A DNA stretch of 14,721 bases from assembly GCA_002352105.1 (NCBI GenBank), contig DEHV01000036.1, positions 16,628 through 31,348 of the forward strand. Reading direction: 5' to 3'. A program made the translations under genes and the position numbers. Below are positions 7,432 to 13,984 of the stretch, piece by piece (within the stretch, counting starts at the first letter, position 1; each line of letters starts with the position of its first letter). Source of the DNA: Chitinophagaceae bacterium UBA2791 (GTDB taxonomy: Bacteria; Bacteroidota; Bacteroidia; Chitinophagales; Chitinophagaceae). The notes under the pieces are model-generated. The model was not told the origin of the DNA, made no database searches, and saw only the letters and a list, made by a program, of their open reading frames with translations.

Positions 7432-8958
7432 ATGAAAAAAAATTTCATGAAACATATTGTTCTTTACTGCCTGCTGGGCTTTTGCCTTACAGGCTGGACG
7501 CAGCAGACCGCCGACCCCTCGGTTTATGGAAAATCCATACAGACCGAAAGCCTGGAAAAGCTTCTTTACGCCATTGCGAGTAAGGAAATGGAGGGCCGGG
7601 AAACCGCCTCTGCCGGACAACGAAGGGCCGCGCAATATATAGAGAACTATTTTCAATCGATAGGCTTGCTGCCCGCCTGGAACAACAACTATCAACAGGC
7701 TTTTCCCGTATACCGCGATTCTCTTATCCGTTCTTCCCTTTCCATCAACGGGGCTTCTTTCCGGCAAGACCTGGATTTCGCCCCAAGCGGCAACCCCGCC
7801 AATATTTTCCTTAACGCCAACGAGGTATTCTTCGCAGGAGACGGATTGAGCGATTCGCTTCTCGAGAATTATAAAGGATTTGCCGGCGGCGGAAAAATTG
7901 CGCTGATCGCGCCCCGGCGCAACCTGCTGTCTGCAGGCCGGGAAAAAACCAGGTCGCATTACGAGGATCATGCCGCCCTCAGAAAAGCCGCGCGCCAGCA
8001 TGGCATAAGCGTCATATTGATAGCAGACCGCAACTTCCCCCGACCGCCCGATCCTTCTATCGGGCCAATGTATGTCAATGATCGCCCCAATGACAAGGGA
8101 CCCCATATTTTCTATGTTTCCTACAAAGTTGCGCGGGCCATCATGGGACGGGATTTTAAAAAAGCCGTAAGGCCCGCGAAAAAAAGAGCGCTGCGGCCCA
8201 AGACTTACTATGCGCAAACCTCGTTGGAACTGAATAAAGAACAACTCAGGCTGGAAAGCAGCAATGTGCTGGGCTATATAGAAGGGACCGACAAAAAGGA
8301 GGAAGTCGTGGTGATCACGGCGCACTACGATCATCTCGGGAAAAAAGATGATTCCACCATTTATTACGGAGCCGACGACGACGGGTCCGGAACCGTGGCC
8401 GTGATGGAAATGGCAAAAGCCTTTTCCCGGAGCAAACAGGAAGGCCAGGGTCCAAGACGCAGCATCCTTTTTATGGCTGTATCAGGAGAAGAAAAAGGCT
8501 TGTGGGGCTCCTCTTATTATGCGGAGCATCCAGCCTGGCCGCTGGACAAAACAACAGTAAATATCAATATCGATATGATCGGAAGAACTGAGCCCAAGCG
8601 TTCTTCCAATGAAACCATGCACTACGTCTATGTGATCGGCGATAACCGCTTAAGTTCGGATCTCCGGCCGATCAGCGAGAAAGCCAATGATAGCTATACG
8701 CAGCTTTATCTCGACTATAAATACAATGCGCCGGATGATCCGGAACGCATATTCTATCGCAGCGATCATTATAATTTCGCCAAAAAAGGAACGCCTGTTA
8801 TTTTTTATTTTAACGGACTGCACGAGGATTATCACCGGCCCGGAGACACGCCGGATAAAATAAACTATCCCCTGCTTCAGAGAAGAACGCAGCTCATATT
8901 CTACACCGCCTGGGAGATTGCCAACAGGGATGAAATGCTAAAAAGGGATTTGAAGTAA
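7432..8958 (+). CDS. Exported M28-family zinc metallopeptidase
   Basis: The 508-residue protein starts with a signal peptide (MKKNFMKHIVLYCLLGFCLT, cleavage near residue 24). The co-catalytic di-zinc site of M28 aminopeptidases is complete: H298 in TAHYDHLG, D316 in GADDDGSG, the catalytic E353 and ligand E354 in SGEEKGLWGS, D381 in NIDMIGR and H468 in EDYHRPGDT. Residues about 130-260 between the N-terminal part and the catalytic core are probably a PA-like insert. It is expected to remove N-terminal residues from peptides in the periplasm or outside the cell. The ATG at 7432 starts the signal sequence; a second in-frame ATG at residue 6 is possible. It may be transcribed with uup. It converges on the DUF4197 gene with 7 bp between the stops. 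Confidence 0.93.
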   Translation: MKKNFMKHIVLYCLLGFCLTGWTQQTADPSVYGKSIQTESLEKLLYAIASKEMEGRETASAGQRRAAQYIENYFQSIGLLPAWNNNYQQAFPVYRDSLIRSSLSINGASFRQDLDFAPSGNPANIFLNANEVFFAGDGLSDSLLENYKGFAGGGKIALIAPRRNLLSAGREKTRSHYEDHAALRKAARQHGISVILIADRNFPRPPDPSIGPMYVNDRPNDKGPHIFYVSYKVARAIMGRDFKKAVRPAKKRALRPKTYYAQTSLELNKEQLRLESSNVLGYIEGTDKKEEVVVITAHYDHLGKKDDSTIYYGADDDGSGTVAVMEMAKAFSRSKQEGQGPRRSILFMAVSGEEKGLWGSSYYAEHPAWPLDKTTVNINIDMIGRTEPKRSSNETMHYVYVIGDNRLSSDLRPISEKANDSYTQLYLDYKYNAPDDPERIFYRSDHYNFAKKGTPVIFYFNGLHEDYHRPGDTPDKINYPLLQRRTQLIFYTAWEIANRDEMLKRDLK

Positions 8959-8965
8959 GCGCAAA

Positions 8966-9712
8966 CTAACTGCCGAATACTTTTTTCAACACATCCGTAA
9001 CGCGGGCGGCAGGATCCTTTCTGATCTTCTGCTCTTCCTGGGCCACCTGGTAAAACAGGCCGGACAATGCCTTATCGGTAACATATTCCGGCAGATCGGT
9101 ATTGAGCTTTTTAAACGTGGTAGGCAGTTTGTTATACGCTTCCGCCAGGGAGGTCCAGTATTTTGTCGCATTGGTTTTCTCCAGCGCATCTTCAATGACC
9201 GGTCTGAATGAGCCGGTAAGCTGGGTTACGGTCTTCCCTTTCAGATAGGAAGTAGCGGCCGTATCGCTGCCCCTCAGAATACCCAGGGCATCCTGAAAGC
9301 TCATTTGCTTAATGGCGTTCACAAAAATAGGGGCTGCGGATTTAGACGCTTCTTCCGCTGCGCGGTTCATCGATAAAATAGCATCATCCACCAATTTGCC
9401 CATACCTACGCTCCTCAACGTAGACTCGACCTTTTTCGCTTCCTCAGGCATCAGCACCTTGATCGCAGCATTGGCAAAAAAGCCGTCTGCCGCAGACAAT
9501 TTAGCAGCGCTATTCTGCGCGCCCACGGACAGCGCTTCTTTCAACCCCGCCACGATATCCTCGTTGGACAAGCCTCCGTCGTTGCCTTTTACCTTGTTGA
9601 GCGCTCCCCCGACCTTTTTCAGTAATCCTCCGCCGGAAGAACCGGATTCCTGGCCATATCCATATGAACATATCCCAAGCAGGACGGCAAAAGCAAATAA
9701 AATGGTCTTCAT
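8966..9712 (-). CDS. DUF4197 domain protein, exported
   Basis: The protein has 248 residues from the ATG at 9712. It begins with a signal peptide (MKTILFAFAVLLGICSYGYG) and a short Ser/Gly linker, then matches DUF4197 almost end to end: GLKEALSVGAQNSAAKLS, a region with LRSVGMGKLVDDAILSMNRAAEEA, IKQMSFQDALGILRGSDTAA, a FRPVIEDAL segment, and the C-terminal EQKIRKDPAARVTDVLKKVF. The domain is predicted to be helical and its biochemical role is unknown; it occurs in exported proteins of Bacteroidota and Proteobacteria. The frame can be extended 13 codons upstream to an ATG at 9751, but that would lie in the promoter-like element and would precede the signal peptide with a charged stretch. Cys15 lies in LGIC, a poor lipobox, so signal peptidase I cleavage is more likely. 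Confidence 0.9.
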   Translation of the reverse strand: MKTILFAFAVLLGICSYGYGQESGSSGGGLLKKVGGALNKVKGNDGGLSNEDIVAGLKEALSVGAQNSAAKLSAADGFFANAAIKVLMPEEAKKVESTLRSVGMGKLVDDAILSMNRAAEEASKSAAPIFVNAIKQMSFQDALGILRGSDTAATSYLKGKTVTQLTGSFRPVIEDALEKTNATKYWTSLAEAYNKLPTTFKKLNTDLPEYVTDKALSGLFYQVAQEEQKIRKDPAARVTDVLKKVFGS

Positions 9713-9748
9713 GAAGATGTATTTATGCTCAATATAACGCGATAAGCT

Positions 9749-9756
9749 CAAAATTA
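9749..9756 (-). promoter_or_regulatory. -7 element (TAATTTTG on minus) of the DUF4197 gene
   Basis: The plus strand reads CAAAATTA, which is TAATTTTG on the minus strand, a full match to TAnnTTTG. Transcription would begin near 9742 and leave about 30 nt before the ATG at 9712. No convincing -33 TTG was found. Confidence 0.5.
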
Positions 9757-10040
9757 TTTGTTAAGCATCCCCCCGAGTCTAGGCCGGAAGCCGCTTACGC
9801 CCTGTTTTTAACAATTCGGGCGCCGGATTTTTTAATTATCGATTTTTTTCTGAAAGCGCGCAGGCTTCTTTGATTACAGGCTTCCTGCCCAAACCCGGGT
9901 CCGTTTTCAAGATCAACGCATTGATACAGGGAAACACTTAACAGGCATCTCCAAAACAAACAGGCAGCCCGGCCGCTGCACACCCCGCGGCGCCCGCAAT
10001 AAAATCAAAAACAACCCGCAAACTTAAAAAAGCAATAACA

Positions 10041-10072
10041 TTGGGCGGATTCGCCCCGCCTCACTATTTTTG
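10041..10072 (+). promoter_or_regulatory. Bacteroidota-type promoter for the FKBP gene
   Basis: TTG at 10041-10043 is followed after 21 bp by TATTTTTG at 10065-10072, matching the -33 TTG / -7 TAnnTTTG arrangement. The start of transcription would be near 10079, giving a leader of about 200 nt that contains the small ORF and both 50-bp repeats before the ATG at 10280. Confidence 0.55.
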
Positions 10073-10093
10073 TTTATTAACTCTTATCTATCT

Positions 10094-10189
10094 ATGAAAC
10101 GCAGCCTAAGAAAGATTCGCACATGCAGCAACATATATGCGGAGTTCCATCCGACCATTGAAATGCGAAGCATTCATCGAGACAAATAG
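10094..10189 (+). CDS. Possible 31-codon ORF in the FKBP leader
   Basis: An ATG about 15 nt after the predicted transcription start opens a 31-codon frame (begins MKRSLRKIRTCSN, ends MRSIHRDK) that stops inside the first 50-bp repeat. It is basic, has no signal peptide and no recognised homology. It could be a translated leader peptide, the remnant of an older gene, or chance. The only support is its position. Confidence 0.2.
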   Translation: MKRSLRKIRTCSNIYAEFHPTIEMRSIHRDK

Positions 10190-10260
10190 AAAATATTTTA
10201 TGCCCGAGATAAATGCGAAGCATTCACCGAGACCATTGAAAAATATATTATGCCCGAGGT
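10161..10260 (+). repeat. Two tandem copies of a 50-bp repeat with a mini-hairpin
   Basis: Copy 1 is 10161-10210 and copy 2 is 10211-10260; they match at 43 of 50 positions with no gaps. Each begins AAATGCGAAGCATTCA and ends TTATGCCCGAG. The start of each copy contains AATGC-GAA-GCATT, a perfect inverted repeat around the GCGAAGC core, a heptamer known to form an unusually stable mini-hairpin in DNA. A fragment of the unit, GACCATTGAAA, occurs just before copy 1 (10153-10163) and again within copy 2 (10231-10241), suggesting a decayed third unit. Copy 2 supplies an ATG at 10250 in frame with the FKBP gene. Confidence 0.88.
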
Positions 10261-10279
10261 AAAAACAAAAAACAACCGG

Positions 10280-10969
10280 ATGAAAAAAATAATACTCCTG
10301 AATACCCTGATGCTTATCGGCCTGATAAGCTTTGCACAGACGAAAAAACCTGCGCCCGCCGCCGCTCCGGCATTAAAAAATGCAGTTGATTCCTTCAGTT
10401 ATGCGCTGGGACTGAGCATGGCCGGGTTTTACAAAGAACAGGGCATTGAGAATATTAATTCCCAACTGGTGGTCAGGGCGTTGAACGATGCCAAAACAGG
10501 CAAAGCATTGCTGAACGATGATGAAGTGAACAATGCCATCATATCCCATGTGCAGCATGCCAAAAGCCTGAAAGCCTCAGAAAATAAAAAAGAAGGCGAA
10601 TCCTTTCTGGCCGCCAACAAAACCCACCCCGGCGTGGTAACGCTGCCCAGCGGATTACAATACAAGGTACTCAAGGAAGGTTCGGGTGAAAAACCCGGCC
10701 CGACAGATAAGGTGAAAGTTCATTATGAAGGATCGCTGATCAACGGGAAGATATTCGACAGCTCCATACAGCGGGGCGAGCCCATTGAACTCAATGTCAA
10801 CGGGGTCATTACCGGGTGGACAGAAGCGCTTATGCTGATGCCCGTAGGCAGCAAATGGAAATTATTCATTCCTTCCGAACTGGGGTATGGCGACAACAAC
10901 GCAGGGCCTGATATCAAAGCCGGGTCCACGCTGATCTTCGACGTAGAACTGCTGGAAATCGTGAAGTAA
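10280..10969 (+). CDS. Exported FKBP-type peptidyl-prolyl isomerase (Mip/FkpA-like)
   Basis: The protein has 229 residues. It has a signal peptide (MKKIILLNTLMLIGLISFAQ), an Ala/Pro linker, an N-terminal helical dimerisation domain as in Mip/FkpA (about 34-112, starting DSFSYALGLSMAGFYKEQ), and a C-terminal FKBP domain (about 120-229). Counterparts of the FKBP12 pocket residues are present: Y149 in VHYEG, F159 and D160 in IFDSS, V176-I177 and W180 in GVITGW, Y203 in LGYGD, and F220 in LIFDVELL. It catalyses cis-trans isomerisation of prolyl bonds and probably assists folding in the periplasm. An in-frame ATG at 10250, supplied by the 50-bp repeat, would add ten polar residues before the signal; the ATG at 10280 is preferred because the signal peptide begins there. 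It is convergent with the glucan phosphorylase gene. Confidence 0.94.
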   Translation: MKKIILLNTLMLIGLISFAQTKKPAPAAAPALKNAVDSFSYALGLSMAGFYKEQGIENINSQLVVRALNDAKTGKALLNDDEVNNAIISHVQHAKSLKASENKKEGESFLAANKTHPGVVTLPSGLQYKVLKEGSGEKPGPTDKVKVHYEGSLINGKIFDSSIQRGEPIELNVNGVITGWTEALMLMPVGSKWKLFIPSELGYGDNNAGPDIKAGSTLIFDVELLEIVK

Positions 10970-10979
10970 ATCCATGCAG

Positions 10980-11008
10980 GCCGATTGCGGTTTTCTAACG
11001 GAATCGGC
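10980..11008 (+). terminator. Hairpin between the convergent FKBP and glgP genes
   Basis: GCCGATT (10980-10986) pairs with AATCGGC (11002-11008); after one mismatch two more pairs can form, closing a 9-nt loop GTTTTCTAA. It lies 10 bp after the FKBP stop and 29 bp after the glgP stop on the other strand, so it could serve both. There is no T run on either side, so it is only a candidate. Confidence 0.35.
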
Positions 11009-11037
11009 TATTCGCTGGCGACCCTGTGCGGCAAACC

Positions 11038-12690
11038 CTATTTGTATAAGAGATCATAGTACTCTGCGGCCATTCTTCCCGACTCAAACTGGAACCTTAC
11101 GTCGCGCATGCCATTCTGCGCAATCTGCCTCCAGATATCGCGATTCTCGTAGTATAGCGGGAGTATATCGCCTTCCAGAATCTCGTATAGCTTATCCAGG
11201 TCGTATTGGTCCTGCTGCTGCGTGTTCATCCCTGCATAATCCGCGCCGGGCACCACAAAGCCATTGTTGCCATGATCAATAAACTCCGGGATCCAGCCAT
11301 CATCGGTTGAGAAATTAACGGCGCCGTTCATGGCAGCAGTCATGCCGCTGGTTCCGGAAGCCTCGCGCGGAACGCGGGGAGTATTCAACCAGATATCCGC
11401 CGCCTGTTTTAACCTTTTGGAAAGGGTCAGTTCATACCCGATCAGCACAGAAACATTTTTATACTGACGGCTCAGGTCAACCAGGTAATTAAAATCATTG
11501 ATCGCCGGGTAATCCATCGGATAGGGCTTCCCCGCCCAGATGATCTGCAGGGGGTATTTAGTATCGGCTATCAATCTTTCAAAACGCTCCTTATCTCTCG
11601 TGATCAGGTCTGCCCGTTTGTAACCTGCAAAACGCCTGGCCCATACAATGGTAAGAACATTCGGATCAAATAACTTGCCTGTCTGATCGGCCACCAGCTC
11701 AAACGCGCGCCTTTTCAGGTAGCTTTTTCTATCGTCCCATAAATGATCGTTCTCATCTTCCATGAACTTATACAGCTGCTTATCCGCCCAGTACTTCCAG
11801 TTCTGCGCATTGGTGATGGAGATGATCGGACATATCCCGCTGTATTTCCCCCACATGGCGCGCGATACTTTTCCGTGCAATGCAGACACGCCATTGGCGA
11901 TATGCGCAAACCGCAGCGCCGCCAGGGAATGATTGAACTGATCATCTTCCATACCCGTAAGTTTACGCACTTCATCCAATCCCAGTCCGCAGAAATAACT
12001 CATCTTCTGGCACAAATGAATATCATGCTTTTCATTGCCCGCTTCCTCGGGAGTATGCGTGGTGAACACCAGCCGCTTTTTCACTTCCTCCACATTCCCG
12101 AATTTTTTGTACAGGTAGAATACAGAGGATACGCCATGCGCCTCATTCAGGTGATACCGGTCGGGATCAAAGCCCAGTTCATCGATGAGCTTGGCCCCGC
12201 CGACGCCAAGCAATATGAACTGCGCCACCTTGGTCGCCACATTGGCATCATATAAACGGTGCGTGATGGTTTGAGAAACATAATCATTCTCGGGAAGATC
12301 CGTGCTCAATAAAAACAGGGGAGCCGTTTTAAAGGTCTGGGGGTTAAGATACATTGCCTTTACCCATACCGGGTGATCATGTATCATGATCTGAAACTTG
12401 ATGCCGGTATCTTCCAGAAAACTATATACTTTTTCCATCCAGGTAACCTGGAGGGTCTGATCCTGGTTGCGGGCCTGGTCGTAATACCCGTATTTCCACA
12501 ATATGCCGACGCCTATCATGTTTTGTCTTAGCTCATATGCGCTGCGCAGGTGAGAGCCCGACAAAAAGCCCAATCCCCCGCTATATATCTTTAACGGTTG
12601 ATGAATGGCGAATTCCATAGAAAAATAAGCCGTCTTCTTCGAATAACGCTCGTCGACCGGGTAGGGTACTTTGTAATTGGTAAAACTCAT
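11038..12690 (-). CDS. glgP: Alpha-glucan phosphorylase, short GT35 form, PLP lysine replaced
   Basis: The protein has 550 residues from the ATG at 12690, much shorter than E. coli GlgP or MalP (about 800) but typical of the short alpha-glucan phosphorylases. GT35 motifs: AYFSMEFAIHQPLKIYSGGLG (21-41), HLNEAHG (180-186), FTTHTPEEAGNEKHD (209-223), WARRFAGYKR (350-359, with R353 and K358 at the phosphate-binding positions) and EASGTSGMTAAMNG (443-456). The last matches the phosphorylase signature E-A-S-G-x-[GS]-x-M-K except that the PLP-anchoring lysine is Thr451 (codon ACT, plus strand 11338-11340). Family members release glucose-1-phosphate from glycogen or maltodextrin with PLP as cofactor. 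Whether this protein binds PLP is open. A further ATG at 12756 would add 22 residues without family match. The unknown lipoprotein gene lies upstream on the same strand, 169 bp away. Confidence 0.88.
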   Translation of the reverse strand: MSFTNYKVPYPVDERYSKKTAYFSMEFAIHQPLKIYSGGLGFLSGSHLRSAYELRQNMIGVGILWKYGYYDQARNQDQTLQVTWMEKVYSFLEDTGIKFQIMIHDHPVWVKAMYLNPQTFKTAPLFLLSTDLPENDYVSQTITHRLYDANVATKVAQFILLGVGGAKLIDELGFDPDRYHLNEAHGVSSVFYLYKKFGNVEEVKKRLVFTTHTPEEAGNEKHDIHLCQKMSYFCGLGLDEVRKLTGMEDDQFNHSLAALRFAHIANGVSALHGKVSRAMWGKYSGICPIISITNAQNWKYWADKQLYKFMEDENDHLWDDRKSYLKRRAFELVADQTGKLFDPNVLTIVWARRFAGYKRADLITRDKERFERLIADTKYPLQIIWAGKPYPMDYPAINDFNYLVDLSRQYKNVSVLIGYELTLSKRLKQAADIWLNTPRVPREASGTSGMTAAMNGAVNFSTDDGWIPEFIDHGNNGFVVPGADYAGMNTQQQDQYDLDKLYEILEGDILPLYYENRDIWRQIAQNGMRDVRFQFESGRMAAEYYDLLYK

Positions 12691-12840
12691 AAACAAATCT
12701 CGTTTTCTTGATAATCCTTGGAGCCGCTTAACAATAAACGGCAAAATGGGTTGCAATATAGCAGTTATAGTTTATAATCGCCAGCAAGACGCTCAAAACG
12801 ATGCGCGTTTAACCCCGTGGTACAACAGCGGCGCAACAGG

Positions 12841-12858
12841 CGATCCCGACGGGGATCG
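12841..12858 (-). terminator. Perfect hairpin abutting the stop of the lipoprotein gene
   Basis: CGATCCC (12841-12847) and GGGATCG (12852-12858) form a perfect 7-bp stem with tetraloop GACG, 1 bp after the lipoprotein stop codon on the minus strand. No T run follows on the minus strand. On the plus strand it is followed by TTTATTTTTT and looks like an intrinsic terminator, but that run arises from the final lysine codons and stop of the lipoprotein gene. It probably marks the 3' end of the lipoprotein transcript. Confidence 0.4.
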
Positions 12859-12859
12859 T

Positions 12860-13849
12860 TTATTTTTTGGTAGCAGGTTTGGCATTTGTTTCCTTTTTCT
12901 TTCCGGCCGCGGCTTTGGCCTCCTTTTTTTTCGGATAAGTTCCCTCAAAAAAACATTTGATATCCCGGTACGAGCCGCAGCCCTCTGTTTCCTTCATGGA
13001 AACAGATGAAGCGCCGAACGTAAACTGAAGCGCACAGGGGTTGCCATTTTCCTTATACACCGCTTCCTTGGGAGATACAAATCGCGCAGTCCCCTTGAGT
13101 TCGCCAACGCACTCCCCATTATTTTTTTCAAAATGAACAAAAAACAACAATTCAGAAGGATTGCGGCCGTCCCTGAAAGAAATAAAATTCTTTTTATTAA
13201 TGGAATAATCGCCGGCATATTTGCTTTTCCTGGCCAGCGTATCGATCGGATTGATGATGTTTTCAATGATCTCCTTATTGGGCTCGGTGAGAATAAGCAA
13301 AAACTCATTGGCCGCGCTGTTGAAGATATATACGTTCCTTTTAAAAGCAATTTCCCCGTCCTTTAGTCTTCTCTGCCGGTAGGTGGTGATCTGGAAACGC
13401 CGGTCCAATAGACCATAGGCGGAACTGAACTGATCAAACCCCATCTTTATGACGGGCATCGCGCTCAGGTATTCATTCTTTTTTCCGAAACAGGCCAGGT
13501 AGGCCGCCTGCTTTGTTCCATGGCGGGCCTGTATAAAAAGATAGGTTTCCCTCCCTTTTTCCATTGCTTTTCCCATTGGATACAGCGAGGGTTTAACGTC
13601 TTTCCCAAAGTCTTTTGACCATACGGAGTCGGGGATGAACCGGGCAACCACATCATAAGCGATAGCAGAAGAATCCCTTGGCTTTTTCTTCAGCGTGGAA
13701 TCCGCTATCCGGAAAGGCAGGGAAACCTCGGGGAAAAAGTCCATAAACCCCTCGATATCAACCGGCTTCTCTCCTTCTGCCTGCTCCACCGCATCCTTAC
13801 ACGCTATCGTCAATATGGCCGCACAAAACACAAAAAGATATTTCTTCAT
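12860..13849 (-). CDS. Lipoprotein of unknown function with Lys/Ala-rich tail
   Basis: I do not recognise this 329-residue protein. It starts MKKYLFVFCAAILTIACKD, a lipoprotein signal with the likely lipidated Cys17 (TIAC is an acceptable but not perfect lipobox). Lys-Asp follows the cysteine, reminiscent of the start of the surface-export signal of Bacteroidota lipoproteins but lacking further acidic residues. The middle is a mixed alpha/beta region (for example RETYLFIQARHGTKQAAYLACF and FKRNVYIFNSAANEFLLILTE). Four cysteines fall between about 240 and 300 (GECVG, GNPCAL, EGCGSY, IKCFF) and could form two disulfides. The last about 25 residues are Lys/Ala/Thr low complexity (KKKEAKAAAGKKKETNAK). 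The ATG at 13849 is chosen because it opens the signal; an ATG 7 codons upstream is less likely. It is divergent from the metal regulator, 135 bp apart, and may share its control region. Confidence 0.75.
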   Translation of the reverse strand: MKKYLFVFCAAILTIACKDAVEQAEGEKPVDIEGFMDFFPEVSLPFRIADSTLKKKPRDSSAIAYDVVARFIPDSVWSKDFGKDVKPSLYPMGKAMEKGRETYLFIQARHGTKQAAYLACFGKKNEYLSAMPVIKMGFDQFSSAYGLLDRRFQITTYRQRRLKDGEIAFKRNVYIFNSAANEFLLILTEPNKEIIENIINPIDTLARKSKYAGDYSINKKNFISFRDGRNPSELLFFVHFEKNNGECVGELKGTARFVSPKEAVYKENGNPCALQFTFGASSVSMKETEGCGSYRDIKCFFEGTYPKKKEAKAAAGKKKETNAKPATKK

Positions 13850-13929
13850 ACAATAACCGCTGGTGATCATTTAAAGTACTGATTCGACGGGAGTCCTGAA
13901 AATAATATTTTCTTATTAGAATTTAAGTT

Positions 13930-13973
13930 TTTAGATTTGTCTAAATTTAAATTTAGGGCAATTAAATTGCCCT
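13930..13973 (+). promoter_or_regulatory. Three overlapping palindromes, likely operators for the metal regulator
   Basis: Three perfect inverted repeats are chained: TTTAGA-TTTG-TCTAAA (13930-13945), CTAAATTTAAATTTAG (13941-13956) and AGGGCAATT-A-AATTGCCCT (13955-13973). The first contains the TTAG-N6-CTAA shape seen in DtxR/IdeR-type boxes, and the third is 19 bp, the usual span of such boxes. The first covers the -7 element, and the third ends 11 bp before the ATG. They also lie in the control region of the divergent lipoprotein gene. Binding by the regulator encoded next door is an inference. Confidence 0.65.
13932..13939 (+). promoter_or_regulatory. -7 element (TAGATTTG) of the metal regulator gene
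   Basis: TAGATTTG matches TAnnTTTG and lies inside the first palindrome, so a bound repressor would block it. The region 17-23 bp upstream has only TTTTC and no TTG. Transcription would start near 13946, leaving about 39 nt before the ATG at 13985. Confidence 0.5.
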
Positions 13974-13984
13974 GACCATCGTAC

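Larger units (their letters stand above)
9713..10279. other. 567-bp intergenic region between divergent DUF4197 and FKBP genes
   Basis: From left to right it holds the DUF4197 promoter element (9749-9756, minus), T tracts around 9805-9850, a GC-rich block with the small hairpin GCAGC-CCGGCC-GCTGC (9964-9979), an A-rich stretch (10001-10040), a plus-strand promoter (10041-10072), a 31-codon ORF (10094-10189) and two 50-bp tandem repeats (10161-10260). I see no conserved protein, tRNA or recognised riboswitch in it. Reading frames on either strand between 9760 and 10040 have no recognisable content. Confidence 0.7.

Noticed and set aside
7387..8334. 315-codon open frame antisense to the M28 peptidase
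   Set aside because: The opposite strand encodes a complete di-zinc peptidase; the antisense translation has no recognisable motif despite its length.
9795..9983. 62-codon minus-strand frame in the large intergenic region
   Set aside because: The composition is unlike neighbouring genes, there is no signal or domain, and no promoter points at it.
10161..10260. CRISPR array
   Set aside because: The two units are adjacent without unique spacers between fixed repeats, the whole 50 bp is repeated, and there are no cas genes.
11743..12255. 170-codon plus-strand frame opposite glgP
   Set aside because: It is antisense to conserved GT35 motifs and has no family resemblance.
12677..13009. 110-codon plus-strand frame spanning the glgP-lipoprotein gap
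   Set aside because: It overlaps the ends of two minus-strand genes, its translation is low in recognisable structure, and the hairpin at 12841-12858 lies inside it.
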